A stretch of DNA of 64,000 nucleotides. It comes from Agapanthus africanus. Taxonomy: Eukaryota > Streptophyta > Magnoliopsida > Asparagales > Amaryllidaceae. Of this stretch, positions 9,220-21,224 are shown piece after piece. The stretch lies in contig JASDDO010000006.1 of NCBI GenBank assembly GCA_030015575.1, forward strand, positions 204,791,632 through 204,855,631, given 5' to 3'. A program made the position numbers and the translations under genes. The notes under the pieces were generated by a model. That model worked only from the letters and a program-made list of their open reading frames with translations, ran no database searches and was not told the DNA's origin. The stretch's first letter is position 1; every line of letters begins with the position of its first letter.

Positions 9220-11255
9220 TGTAGGGTTCCTAGGCACACTCATGAGGTTCTACAAGGCATCAACCATACCAAAATCAAATTTTTATGTGCCGAACAACCC
9301 TATGCAAGATCGTATACTAGAGATTAGGTGAAACTAAAAGCAAGCAAACTACTTTGCTACTAAGTGAAAGGGATAACAACCTTTGTAGATCCAGTCCTTC
9401 ACTTCTAATGCTCCGTGTTGACGTCCCTTCGCTGCGATCATCGGGATCCCGGACCCTAGCGATGGTTTCTTCTGAGAAATGAGCGGGCTAGGTCGTTGAT
9501 TTCGAGGCCGAAGATGATCTACGTCGAGGACACTCAAACTCAAGCTCCATCTTCACTTGGTCATGAACTTTGTGAAGAGAACACCCTATACTACATGGAA
9601 AGTGGTAGAGGATGAAGAAATAGTAAGTGGGTTCACTTTGGATTTAGATTTCTCACTCTTAATCATCACTTGGTCATTTTCAAGAAAGGTTTTTCTTCTT
9701 CTTGAAGAAGAAGAAGAAGAAGGAATAAGAATGAATTATATATTAACTAAAATGAATAATCAAGTGAAGTATATCATAATGCAACCATGGGTGAGTAAAC
9801 CTTTGTAGAGACTAAACCTTAGTTTGAGCTAATGGTTAGGTTAGTGAAAATCTCATGCAAAACAAAATGGTTAGACTTTGTCAAAGATGCTTAAAAAGCT
9901 TCATGAAGCTTCAAGCAAAAAACAAAGAAAGCCACCATTTTGTTTTTGCCAAAAATAAATAAAATAAATAAAACCCAACCATTAACCTAAACATGGTGTA
10001 AGTCATACACACACCCAAGTTTGCATGTATCATCAATCATGATACAAACTAGTGCACAAACATATATCATATATACAACTTGTGCACATCAAGTGAGAAA
10101 ATCAATCATAAGTGAACAAATACTAGTTAATGTAAAGTAATATATCAAATATATAATTGTACATTAAATCATTAAATCAATACTTGATTTAATGATCCGG
10201 TCATATCGCATATAACCGACTAATATCTAGTGTATCAATATATCGAATCAACATTTGATTCGGTAACCCGACTATATCACATATAACCGTCCGATGATAC
10301 AAATCGCGAGAATAGAACACAGTATCACATACTGGTATTATTCTCGGTCCCGCACATATCTCATATGCGCTCCTATTTCGTTTCGCTTGAGCCAGAAAAC
10401 CTCTGTGTAGGACTCTAAAGACTCGTCAATACGCCGGCAGTAGGTGGTGATCATATCAATCACCCACAAGCCGCAAGCGGTCTGATAAACGTAATGGCCA
10501 CCCGGGTATTGAGCGATCAGAAGATCAACGAGCAAGCCTGCTCACACTTCTGCGAATCCAATCAGTAACACTACCGCACAGTCCGGTCTGTTCGTCTGAT
10601 ATGTCGCATATCTCGCCTAGGGGTGGTAAACGTCAGACCCCAATAGCTTGATAAGTCATGCCGATGTAGGGTCCATAAAAAGCATGAAACTACTGATAAC
10701 ACTTACCAGTAAATCAGTGCAACCCTGGCCAGGGATTTCCAGTTATGGCCAGTCGAGCATAGCGCAACATCAACCCCCAATACCGGGAGAGACGAATCCC
10801 CTCCTATCGCTCATTGCCTCCATGTGAATCGGGACTGTACCCAAAAACCACCTATTTTCACAACTCAGTAGAGCCGTGGTAGGGTGGAAATCAAAGCACA
10901 GTGGGAGACACACAAGACTCTATGACGATCTCGGGTCAACAGACTAAGCTGTACCAGTGTCACCAGAGAACTGCCATCTGACGTGAGGTATAATACCATC
11001 TGGGAGTTCTCGGCGAGTCCGTCCAGTGTACCCAGTCACCACTGAGCACCCGCACACCGTCTCTGATGTCAAACACCAATGGATATGGGTTCATCCATCA
11101 CCCATCTCATGGGTCGAGAAGATATACGCTAGTCTACTCTGGAATATCGATGCCCCGTCTCGACATTCCCACGACTAGGAACATTGAAGGATGTACTCAT
11201 GGACTACCCAGGCCCCACTAGTATGATCTACATCACAGTCCTGGAAGTCGAGTAT
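9220..11255 (-). repeat. COP-A 5' LTR, first part
   Basis: Homologous along its length to the COP-E LTR at 46932-48988. Contains two adjacent perfect inverted repeats: ATCATTAAATCAA (10168-10180) with its complement (10184-10196), and CGAATCAA (10244-10251) with TTGATTCG (10255-10262). Each is followed by a similar CATATAACCG motif. A core around 10410-11040 is also shared with the COP-B and COP-D LTRs. Bases 11251-11255 (AGTAT) are the ATH2 target duplication. The LTR totals about 2.2 kb without ATH2. Confidence 0.85.
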
Positions 11256-12561
11256 TGATTTGTCCAAAAATATAAGTTAACCGTAATCAGAAACGGCGTC
11301 GCTTTGCAGCTAGCCGGTGAATACGGGTCGATCCACAGAGATGGGTAATTTTCTTAATGTGCCTTTACGAGTTGATTCCAAATGTTGTTTTGATTGGTTT
11401 ATTAAATCTATAAAAACCTAGATCTATCACTATACTAATTTAATCTAAATTAAAGTCTTGCTAGGGTTAGGTCTAGGGGAAGTTTGGAGATTAAAGGTTT
11501 CCTCACCGCTTTCAATGCCTTATTTTAGATCTATTAGATGTTGTGGTAATTATCAATGAAGTGGATTAGAATCTTTTGGGAAGATGTTTCTTCCTCTAGA
11601 TTCTTATCCTTCCTTTATCGATAATTACCCTAACCTCCATGGAAAACATGCGCAACCGGGCCTTTATACTGCGGTGTCACCGTTACCTCGAGGGGTAGGG
11701 TGCCGTAGGGAGCGGTTGTGCGTGTATGCATGGAGTTCTAATTCTTGTGAAGGGGCATGAAAGGGGTGAGAGATCTCATCTCTAAAACCTTTCCCTAAAG
11801 CTAACCCTAACAAGCGAGGAGATTACTCGCTCATTAGGGGATGAATAAACATACTAATTAAAAGACAATTAAAACAAAGAATAAAAAAATAACTTACTAA
11901 TTTATTGATGGCTCCCTCCAAGCAAGAATACAGAAAAGATCTGAATTTGTTTATTGAAAAGAGGCATAGGGTTTTACAATTTTCGATTACAATTTATAAG
12001 TAAACAGGAGAATTTAGGGTTTCAGAGTCTCGCGCATGTGCAATTACAGATATGCCCATGAAAAATCCCAACCCCTGCATTGACGCACCGACATGGGAAA
12101 AATGCACCGACACGGGCACTAAGCGGCCGCGGGACCGCGACATTGGTTGGCTTGGGCCGCGGTTCCGCGGCCCATTGGTGGGCTTGGCTCACCATCTTTT
12201 CTGGGATGCATTGTACTTGTCTGGGCTTGTTATTTCTTCATCCTATTTCTTTGTTTGGCTTCTTATTCTTCTCCAGATCTTCAGTGAAAATTTGTATTGG
12301 TCTTTTAACCGTTTCATTTTGACATGTTTGGACCTTGCGTTGCCTTGTACCTATGTGAACTGTGATTAGTCTCGGCTTGACTAGGATCCTTCTATTTGTT
12401 GGTAAAAAGTCCCTTTTCTGTTGTCTTGTGTCTTTTTTCACTGTTTTCGCTCCAGAAACCTGTATCCTGTAACATGCAGCAGACATGCGTCAAAAGCACC
12501 TGTTTAATTATAAAACGAATAAGAATTGGGGAATATAAATTGCAATATTATGATATGAACA
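11256..12561 (-). repeat. ATH2 3' LTR, 1306 bp
   Basis: TG...CA boundaries. The minus strand has a TATAAAT box at 11992-11998, with the GC palindrome pair about 120 bp upstream in sense at 12121-12173. Confidence 0.92.
12121..12173. promoter_or_regulatory. GC palindrome pair, ATH2 3' LTR
   Basis: First box GGCCGCGGGACCGCG is degenerate; second box GGCCGCGGTTCCGCGGCC is a perfect palindrome. The other LTR (19438-19488) differs only in the first box. Confidence 0.75.
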
Positions 12562-14062
12562 AATACCCGCAAACTTATCTTTTGCTCGTCCTCGAGCAAA
12601 CTTATTTTTATTCACTAAAATCCTAACCACACTTTCGCAGGGAAACGCGATTGCACTGAGCACGTGCAACAAGCCGTTAAACCTCTAGGTGTCCCTAGTA
12701 GGAGGAGTGTTGTCTCCTGAGGGTTTTCAGCGGATTACACCCACAAAATCCTATCAACTTGGCCCATTGACTTTTGTTCTCCAATTAGTTTTTTAACTAA
12801 GAATTCTATTATCTTTTACTTGTAAATTATCCACCCATATTCTTCACACTTCCTCATCATTTAACTTAAGATTATATATATCTTGCCGATCTACTTAGCT
12901 TTCGGTATTTCCTAAGTTTTCCTTCTAGGGTTCCATCTCCACTTAGGAATTTCTATCAACCCTACTAAAGATACAAGTTTTATTCTTCATTCTTTTCTCT
13001 CCTCTAAACTCTAATCACATATCCCCACGTGTGTGTAAATATCACCCCTACACTTGGTGGAAATTCAAATCAAGCAATCGTACTCTCATCCATTGTCCAA
13101 AGCACTTATTAATTAGTGAATTTTTAAATGAATTTTGCTTACACATCCTTCATGCGACCGTTAATACTTCTTGAGGTACCAACAACCGATTACAAAATGT
13201 GTTTTCACATTTAAGCGTAATTCCTAGTTTTGCAACACCCAAGGCTTTAGCAGTGACTCCCAAACCAGTTGGTCTAAGGCACTAGGTGATGAAGCACCCT
13301 CGCTAAATATTTTTCTAGTTTTGCAGCCTTAAGTAATCACAAAAACCAGTGTCCATTTTTTTATTCTTTATTCACACTTTTTTTCTTTTATTTTCTTCGG
13401 ACTAAGGACTTTAGACAAGAGCATTTCAAGGTCTCTTCTACTATTCCAAGTTTCAAGGTGCGTGATTGTGCAAATTGTAGGGTATATATTTTCAGAATCT
13501 AGACTTAAGCTAGGAACTATTTTTCAAACTTATACTCTAATAAGAACACCAATACTCTTCCCTTGTTTCGACTTAGCCCAAGAAGTGAACTCAAAATTTG
13601 CCTATTTCTAAATGAACTACAAGGCATATACTTTCTACCGCTAAACTTTAAGGAAGGTTATTTTTAGGGTTTTTAATTTACTAAGTCTAAGATCTAGTTG
13701 TTCCTAGCCAGTTAACCTATTTGTCAAACTCAAGTCAATTAGCCAAAATTGAATACAATAATTTTTATAATTTTTGAAATTTTTCAATTTTTTATGGGTT
13801 TTCAAATAAGTATGCAAATGCAAAAATATGTATAAATGAATGCGAAGGAAGAAGACGTACCGAGCATACCCCCAAACTTGAACTTGACAGTGTCCTCACT
13901 GTCATGCTAAACCAATAGGGTCAAAATACCGGCACTTCCCTGTTTATTTATTTATAATTTTTTATTGTTAAGGAAAACAAAAATATATACAGAAAAGGCC
14001 CTCCCCCAAACATCATTTAAACTATGTTAGACATTACTACCAAACCTTGCATAGACCAAACG
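12562..14062 (-). other. ATH2 3' non-coding region
   Basis: No gene. In sense order towards the LTR: a purine-tract-like TTTGGGGGTATG at 13867-13878, a perfect hairpin TGACAGT/ACTGTCA (13885-13904), AT-rich DNA, the conserved structured block (12650-12735), the inverted repeat TTTGCTCG/CGAGCAAA (about 12577-12596), and the polypurine tract next to the LTR (12562-12575). In intact Athila elements an env-like gene often lies in this interval; none is seen. Confidence 0.7.
12650..12735 (-). other. Conserved structured block near Athila 3' end (ATH2 copy)
   Basis: Very close to 1378-1465 of ATH1. The three inner hairpins are intact. The outer stem has one change (AGCGG for AACGG), which is a mismatch on the sense strand. 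Confidence 0.6.
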
Positions 14063-17000
14063 TTAACACCAACCAGTTGAAAAATTTATCAGTAAAGAGT
14101 ATAAGTTGGTGGAAGAATAAGTCGTAGCGACCAAAAAGAATGGGGGAAGATAGAAGTGGTGGTGTGGAGGTGAATATACAGGAGGTGGTGATGCATCAAA
14201 ACGAGAATGTGAATGATCAGCAATCAGTGGAATATTGGCATTCTCGTAGCTTATTAAAAGAAATGGGGGTGGTTCAACTTCTAAAGAAGGAGGTTGACTA
14301 ACCACAATACCCCCAAAATGTTTCTGTGGGTCCTCTATTGACTTGGCATCATCCATCAATTGCATATGATATTCAATTATAATGGAACTGATCTTCTCGA
14401 TGTCCGCCATAGTCCAACCGAAAACTTGCCGCCTATCTTGTAAGACTTTTAAAAGGGCGTTCTCTTGCTCAAGGGCTAGAGAAGCCGATATTATAATGGG
14501 AAAAGTCTCATTCTCACCTATGTAAGCATATTTAAGGTGAGGCGGTAAGGACATGAGTTCGAGTTTCGGAGTCGAAAGAATCATTGCGGAATTTACCTCG
14601 AACTCAAAGGACTCCATCACAGGTTCGAAATCACTGCAAACAACCGATTCGGATGGTTCGACTAACTCATCCAAAAATTCAAAAGACTCATATTTGGGCT
14701 GTGAGTCGTCATCATCCGAAAAAGTGAAACATTCATAATCAATGTTGGTTGTGTCAACGGTGGTAGGCTCAAGGAGGGACGCACTAGTGGCGTCAAAACT
14801 GTTTTCATCAAACAAGAATCTTTCAAGCTCCCAGTCCTCCTGCGTGATTTCGTGAATAGAGCAAACTTCTCGTGTACTAGTTTTAGGCACGGGGGGCAGA
14901 CTTCCCATCTTATAAATATTGAACTCACTAGACATCTTCCCAAAGGATAGAGTCATGGAGCCATTGCGACAGTTTATTACAACATTGGAAGTGGCCAAAA
15001 ATGGTCGACCGAGGATCACCGAAATTTGGTTTCTTGGGTTAGCAGCAGGTTGTGTATCCATAACAATAAAATCAACGGGGAATATGAACTCCCTAACTTT
15101 GATCAACACATCCTCTAGTTGACCCCTTGGATGGGTGATTGATCGATCAGCCATTTGGAGAGTACAACGAGTGGGTTTCAACTCTCCAACCCCTAATTGT
15201 TCGTACACGGAGTAGTGAATCAGGTTAACACTAGACCTAAGATCTAAAAGTGCTCGATTAATTTTCTTATCCCCAATTGTGATTGAAATCGTAGGACAGC
15301 CGGGGTCCTTTCGTTTTTGGGGTAAGGTTTGATGGTGGTTAATAGCATTGCTCACTGCACTAGCCACTAGCACTTTCTTGGGTACTTGAGATGCCTTTTT
15401 CTTCGAGGTGCATAAGCCCTTTAAGATTTTCGCGTATGAAGGGACTTGTTGGATTGCATCCAAGAGAGGTATATTTATGCTAACCTGCTTAAATATCTCC
15501 ACAATCTTCTCCACTTGTGCATTTGGTTTATTAGGACTCAACCTGTTTGGGAATGGGGCATTTTGAAAATTCGTTGAGTCAAATGTCTGTGGAGTAGAAT
15601 GTGGAGTAGGAACGGATCCCGGTGTAGATGTGTTCATGTTGTAAGAAATGGGTCCGTTCGAGCTAGAAGAAGTAGAGCCGTGTGAAGGGTGGAGAATAGG
15701 CTCTAAAGAAAAAGGTGAAGAAGAAAGTGAAGAAAATGAAGAAGGGGAAGATGACGATGGAGAAAAAGAAGAAGAAGAAGAACCACCGGCGGGGATGTCA
15801 TCACTAGTTCCCACATTATTTTGCAACACTCTTCCGGATCTCAACGTGGTCACCGCATTTACATTGTGATTGGGATATGCGTTTTGTGTGTGACCGGGAT
15901 TTGGCAATGGTTGAGATGGAAGCTTTCCCTTTTCTCTCTCGCTCAACGCAGCAGTTAATTGTGCAATTTGTGCCTCAATAGATTTGATACTTTGATCGTG
16001 TGAGGCATTGTTATGCATCAAAGACTGAACATAATTTTTAAATCTTGCTGCGGATTCTGTAGATTGCTTGAGAAATGCATCTAGACTTTTTTCGAGCGAG
16101 ATAACCTTATCATCATTTGGTTGAACCAAATTGTTCGTTTGATTTGTATAAGGTTGTTGTTGGAAAGGTTGCTGGTTTTGAGTTTGTGAAGGTGCTTGTT
16201 GTTGTTGTGGAGGAGGTCTTTGAAAATTGTTATTCCCTTGGAACTGTTGATTTGGGTGACTCCTCCACCCCGGATTTTATGTCGAAGAGTATGGATCGTT
16301 TCTTTGTCGTTGCTGAAATGCAGCATTGACTTGATCCTGTCCTTGAGTAGGTGCATTATAAGGACACTCTTCGGTGAGATGTGATGGGGTCGAACAACAA
16401 GCACAAACAGTTCGTGGAGGTAAGGCAGTGGCAGGAGAAGACGATGAGATTTTGGTCTCAATGGCTTCTAGCTTTTTCATAAGTGCGGCCATCTCGGCCT
16501 TCATAGCAATCGACATATCTACTTGATGTATGCCTGCCCTAGATTGACCAACAGAAGAAGATGATGTGGTCTTGGTACTCTCCCACTGAATTGTTTGCTC
16601 AGTAAGATCCTCAAGAAACTGCCAAGCTTCGCCGCTAGACTTGGAGAGAAAATGACCTTGACATATGGTTTCTAGAAACTGCTTCGTTGCCGAGTTCAAT
16701 CCCTCGTATAATGTTTGGCAAAGTTGCCAACTTTCGATCCCATGATGAGGGCATTGAACGAGTAGGTCTTTAAATCTCTCGAAGCACTTCCAAAATGGTT
16801 CGGAAGGAAGCTGTGAAAATTGTATAATCTCATTACGGATTCTAGCAGTTTTGTGATGAGGATAGAACTTTTTCAGAAAAGCTCTCACAAACTCGTCCCA
16901 TTTTCTAATGGAATATGATGTGGTGCTGTATAGCCACTTCTCGGCTAGGTCACATAAGGTAAAAGGAATGACCCTTAGCCTTATAGCGTCATCACTTAAT

Positions 17001-17437
17001 TGGGTCGTTTTCATCATAGCGCACACATTTTGGAATTTATTGATAAAGATATATGCATCTTCAGATTCCAAACCATGAAATTTTGGCAGCATATTGATGA
17101 AATGTGGTTTTATTTCAAAATTGTCCCCATTCGCCGGTGGGGGTGAAAGACATGTAGGTAAAGAAGTGCGGACGGGGTAGAAGAGATCCTGGAGCGCAAC
17201 TCGTGCGGGTGCTACAACAGGCGGAAGATTCGGGTTATTCGCACCTAACAGAGGTGGAATCATTCCCGTCGGTAAAGTATCATTGGGGTTGAATCCCGAC
17301 ATACCTTCGAAAGAAGAATTTGAAGGTGGAGGTAAGGAAATGGAGGGAATTTCGACTTCGGTGTCGAAAGGTTCGTCGGTCGGTACCAACGAAACACGGA
17401 CTAATCGGGCGTTAGTATCCCTAGTCCAAAGTGACAT
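14063..17437 (-). pseudogene. gag-pro: ATH2 gag-protease with truncated pol start; one in-frame stop
   Basis: One minus-strand frame of 1125 codons from ATG 17435-17437 to the stop at 14063-14065. A single TAA at 16277-16279 splits it; the frame continues unchanged into a Gln-rich linker, and Athila relatives have Tyr in the equivalent context (inferred from family). The first 386 residues are gag: a conserved core with FEIKPHFINMLPKFHG and a CX2CX4HX4C zinc knuckle near residues 345-358. The second part (from 16129) has a coiled-coil-like stretch, a Ser-rich linker, then the Athila protease region. The protease motif, usually DLGAS in Athila, reads DLRSS (Asp at 15242-15244), so the key Gly is lost. 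After VFGWTMADIE, the entry to RT, the frame runs straight into a proline-rich tail. Protease probably inactive; gag may once have been made. Confidence 0.88.
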
Positions 17438-18548
17438 ACACTAAAAGGGTAGTGTAGTCAGAAAGAAAAAACAGAATGTGGGGGTAAGATAACGTCAATG
17501 GAGGGAAGTGGTGGAAATGAGTTGTAAGTTTTCTTAGCGACAAGTTGCAAGTTTTGAAAAGATTTTTTTTCCTTTTTTTAATGTGAGAGTTTAGCAAAGA
17601 AGTTTTGAAAAGAGACCCGTGACACAAATGTATCAACCACACATGCACAATCAGGCCTAGATCTAGCGTCGCCTAGGTCTGCTAGACGGCTCCTAACTAG
17701 GGCTAGAAATAGGACCTCAAACCGCCTCTTCACCGACACTTGCGGCCAGGTAAGTGCCAGGTAAGTGGGAAGGAACCACAACAGTGGGCCTAATTAATAA
17801 CCACTAGCCTAGACACACTTTCCTAGACACCGCAAGGTCAGGTTAGGATAAACGGCCGATGCCTATACTAGTCCTTTTCCTATTGAGCTCGAAGTCCTTA
17901 GGTCTGAGTCTAGTATTTTTTAATTAATTGTGATCAATGCACATGCTTTAAGTGTTTTCTGGGGTCCTGGGAAGGGTGATGAAATCCCTACCCAATCTGA
18001 ATTTGGTCAAATAGCCCCTTAAAGTCCGATTAAATTATGCAAAACATTAAATTCACTTGCAATCAAATTGTTTAGCGCGGCGCAAAGAAACCTGCAGAAA
18101 ATCTGTTATTTAGAAGGGGAGAGAAGATTTTTAGCGCAAAGAAATCCTGCAGAAAATTTTCACAAAAGATATATGGTGGTTGACTGAGGGGAGAATGAGA
18201 AAACAAACCGAACAAATTTCGCGCAGAGAGGAGATCAACTAGCCGCAGAACCGCGGTTTTTGGCGCTTCTTGGCCGCGGTTTCGCGGTCAGGTGGTGGGA
18301 TCGTGGCTCCAAAACAATTCTATGCCCCTTTTGTGATATTTCTCCTCTGTTTTAATGTTCACTTTTCTGATTTGCCCTCCGTAAAATTCCAGATCCGAGA
18401 ATCTTCGCTATTCCTGCAAAATTCAAAAGATAACCCTTCAAACAGATCAAAATTGTTAATTTTTTTATTTCTTTTTTTTTATTTTCAGATTTTTATAATT
18501 TTTAAAATTTATATCAACCCGAAATTACACAGAAAGAAATTTTACGCC
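17438..18548 (-). other. ATH2 5' leader, non-coding
   Basis: Lies between the primer site and gag. Contains a degenerate GC palindrome pair at 18241-18289, and short stretches shared with the ATH3 leader (for example CACTTTCCTAGACACCGCAA near 17817). Confidence 0.7.
18241..18289. promoter_or_regulatory. GC palindrome pair, ATH2 leader
   Basis: Boxes GCCGCAGAACCGCGG and GGCCGCGGTTTCGCGG, about 280 nt downstream of the primer site in sense. Followed on the plus strand by CGTGGCTCCAAAA, similar to CATGACTCCAAAT beside other copies. Confidence 0.65.
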
Positions 18549-18567
18549 ATCCCCGGCAACGGCGCCA
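18549..18567 (-). other. ATH2 primer-binding site, tRNA-Asp type
   Basis: Minus strand TGGCGCCGTTGCCGGGGAT, two bases from the 5' LTR. Matches the 3' end of plant tRNA-Asp, as is usual for Athila. Confidence 0.9.
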
Positions 18568-18569
18568 TT

Positions 18570-19876
18570 TGATTTGTCCAAAAATATAAGTTAACCGTAA
18601 TCAGAAACGGCGTCGCTTTGCAGCTAGCCGGTGAATACGGGTCGATCCACAGAGATGGGTAATTTTCTTAATGTGCCTTTTCGAGTTGATTCCAAATGTT
18701 GTTTTGATTGGTTTATTAAATCTATAAAAACCTAGATCTATCACTATACTAATTTAATCTAAATTAAAGTCTTGCTAGGGTTAGGTCTAGGGGAAGTTTG
18801 GAGATTAAAGGTTTCCTCATCGCTTTCAATGCCTTATTTTAGATCTATTAGATATTGTGGTAATTATCAATGAAGTGGATTAGAATCTTTTGGGAAGATG
18901 TTTCTTCCTCTAGATTCTTATCCTTCCTTTATCGATAATTACCCTAACCTCCATGGAAAACACGCGCAACCAGGCCTTTATACTACGGTGTCACCGTTAC
19001 CTCGAGGGGTAGGGTGCCGTAAGGAGCGGTTGTGCGTGTATGCATGGAGTTCTAATTCTTGTGAAGGGGCATGAAAGGGGTGAGAGATCTCATCTCTCAA
19101 ACCTTTCCCTAAGGCTAACCCTAACAAGAGAGGAGATTACTCGCTCATTAGGGGATGAATAAACATACTAATTAAAAGACAATTAAAACAAAGAATAAAA
19201 AAAATAACTTACTAATTTATTGATGGCTCCCTCCAAGCAAGAATACAGAACAGATCTGAATTTGTTTATTGAAAAGAGGCATAGGGTTTTACAATTTTCG
19301 ATTACAATTTATAAGTAAACAGGAGAATTTAGGGTTTCAGAGTCTCGCGCATGTGCAATTACAGATATGCCCACGAAAATTCCCAACCCCTGCACCGACG
19401 CACCGACACGGGAAAAATGCACCGACACGGGCACTAAGCGGCCGCAAAACCGCGGCATTGGTTGGCTTGGGCCGCGGTTCCGCGGCCCTTTGGTGGGCTT
19501 GGCTCACCATCTTTTCTGGGCTGCTTTGTACTTGTCTGGGCTTGTTATTTCTTCATCCTATTTCTTTGTTTGGCTTCTTATTCTTCTCAAGATCTTCAGT
19601 GAAAATTTGTATTGGTCTTTTAACCGTTTCACTTTGACATGTTTGGACCTTGCGTTGCCTTGTACCTATGTGAACTGTGATTAGTCTCGGCTTGACTAGG
19701 ATCCTTCTATTTGTTGGTAAAAAGTCCCTTTTCTGTTGTCTTGTGTCTTTTTTCACTGTTTTCGCTCCAGAAACCTGTATCCTGTAACATGCAGCAGACA
19801 TGCGTCAAAAGCACCTGTTTAATTATAAAACGAATAAGAATTGGGGAATATAAATTGCAATATTATGATATGAACA
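18570..19876 (-). repeat. ATH2 5' LTR, 1307 bp
   Basis: About 98% identical to 11256-12561 by eye, with one single-base length difference in an A run. TATA (minus) is at 19307-19313. Confidence 0.92.
19438..19488. promoter_or_regulatory. GC palindrome pair, ATH2 5' LTR
   Basis: Boxes GGCCGCAAAACCGCGGC and GGCCGCGGTTCCGCGGCC. Relative to 12121-12173, three G/A differences cluster in box 1; box 2 is unchanged. Confidence 0.75.
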
Positions 19877-19881
19877 AGTAT

Positions 19882-20064
19882 ACATCCTAAGGGCTTTATC
19901 AACATGTAATAGAGAGACAGCAAGTATACATGTTAAGATAAAGAGCAACCAGATAGCGTACTATCTTGTCGAGCAAGAAAGTCCTACCAATATATGTCCC
20001 AGCATCCACTACAATATACATCTCATGTACAGTAATGGCCTATAGGGCATACATATAACTAACA
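19882..20064 (-). repeat. COP-A 5' LTR, second part
   Basis: Continuation of the COP-A LTR after ATH2. It is homologous to COP-E sequence around 48872-48988 joined to 60252-60321, so it also shows what the COP-E LTR looked like before TEK3 entered. It ends CA at 20064 and is followed by ATGGA and Athila gag. Confidence 0.85.
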
Positions 20065-21224
20065 ATGGATTGTAAGGACACTCTTCGGTTAAGTGAGAAG
20101 GATCGGAACAACAAGCATAAATGGTATGAAGGGGAAGAACAGGGGCAGGAGCAGGAGATGAAAATTTGCTCTCTATCGCTTCAAGTTTTCTCGTTATTGC
20201 AGCCATTTCAGCTTTTATCTCAATAGAGACATCAAGTTAGTGAATGCCTACCCTACACTGACCAGTAGAAGTGGAGGAGGAAGAAGAAGAAGTTGGTCTG
20301 GTGCTCTCCTATTGAAGCGTTTGTTCCGCAATGTCGTCGAAGAATTGCCACGCTTCCTCGTCAAATTTCGATAAGAAGTGGCCCTGACAAATGGTTTCCA
20401 ACAACTGCTTGGTTGCTGGGTTCAGGCCCTCGTATAAGGTTTGGCAAAATTGCCATTTCTCAATACCATGGTGAGGGCACTGAACAAGCAGGTCTTTATA
20501 CCGGTCAAAGCACTTCCAGAAGGGTTCAGTAGGAAGCTGGGAGAATTGGTTGATTTCGTTACGGATCCTCACGGTTTTATGATTCGGATAGAATTCTTGA
20601 GAAATGCTTTCACAAACTCGTCCCAACTGGTTATGGAGTGGGAAGTAGTGCTATACAGCCACTTTTTAGTAAGATCGCACAAAGTGAACGGAATGACCCG
20701 TAGCCGTATAGCATCGTCCGACAGCTGGGTCGTTTTCATCATGGCACAAACATTTTGAAACTTGTTGATGAAGATATAAGCATCTTCAGATTCAAGCCCA
20801 TGAAATTTCGGAAGCATGTTAATGAAGTGGGGCTTAATTTCAAAATTATCCCCATTGGCCGGTGGAAGGGAAAGACAGGTGGGAAGTGCAGAACGGGTGG
20901 GATAGAAACGATCCTGGAGCGCGATTCGCTGTGGCGCTACAACAGGCGGTGGTGGTGGGTTATTCGCATCCATAGGAGGTGGAATCAATCCCGGGGAGTC
21001 AAAGAGATGTTTGGATTAAATCCTGACATCGCAGAAGAAGAGGTTAGTGATGGTGAAGGTGAGGATGTATGAACGGAATTCCGGTCAACGTCGGAGTTGG
21101 CCGGCAAAGGTAAGGGTGAAAGAGGCGTGGACGGAGTTTCGACGTCTGAGTCGATCGCGTAGTCGGTAGCGACTAACGTAACGCGGACTAGGCGTGCGCT
21201 AGTGTCCCGAGTCCAAGCGGACAT
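20065..21224 (-). pseudogene. gag: ATH3 gag, frameshifted and truncated by COP-A
   Basis: Starts at ATG 21222-21224 with MSAWTRDTSARLVRVTLV, parallel to the ATH2 start. About 79 residues in, the frame shifts (near 20990) and continues as the conserved gag core with FEIKPHFINMLPKFHGLES. A second shift lies near 20610, before FYPNHKTVRIRNE. A Trp-to-stop change (TAG) ends the next segment at 20309. The zinc knuckle CX2CX4HX4C near 20110-20065 is the last recognisable part before COP-A. Compared with ATH2 gag the order and spacing are the same, so this is a broken copy, not a different gene. Confidence 0.88.

Larger units (their letters stand above)
11256..19876 (-). mobile_element. ATH2: complete-ended Athila element, reverse, pol-deleted
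   Basis: LTRs of 1306 and 1307 bp flank a 6.0-kb interior. The 5-bp target duplication AGTAT is present on both sides (11251-11255 and 19877-19881). I count about 26 differences between the LTRs, near 2%. It carries gag and protease but its pol stops just after the start of RT, where it is fused to 3'-end sequence, so RT, RNase H and integrase are missing. It would need an autonomous Athila to move. Its insertion splits the COP-A 5' LTR. Confidence 0.93.
7121..20064 (-). mobile_element. COP-A: Ty1/copia element (Angela-like), reverse; 5' LTR and leader only
   Basis: The initiator tRNA-Met primer site at 9207-9218 lies next to an LTR that starts at 9220, so this is the 5' LTR of a reversed element whose interior runs to the left. 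The interior visible here is leader only, ending where ATH1 is inserted (7120). The LTR is split by ATH2. The right LTR end is CA at 20063-20064, directly followed by Athila gag of ATH3, so COP-A is inserted in ATH3. The sense LTR start resembles Angela/BARE-type copia LTRs; the lineage call is moderate. Confidence 0.8.

Noticed and set aside
9557-9808. 83-residue plus-strand frame in the COP-A LTR
   Set aside because: Lies in LTR DNA shared with COP-E, where the frame is not kept; no recognisable domain.
18270-18572. 100-residue plus-strand frame over the ATH2 leader and primer site
   Set aside because: Antisense to the element, ends in the primer-binding site, low-complexity; chance frame.
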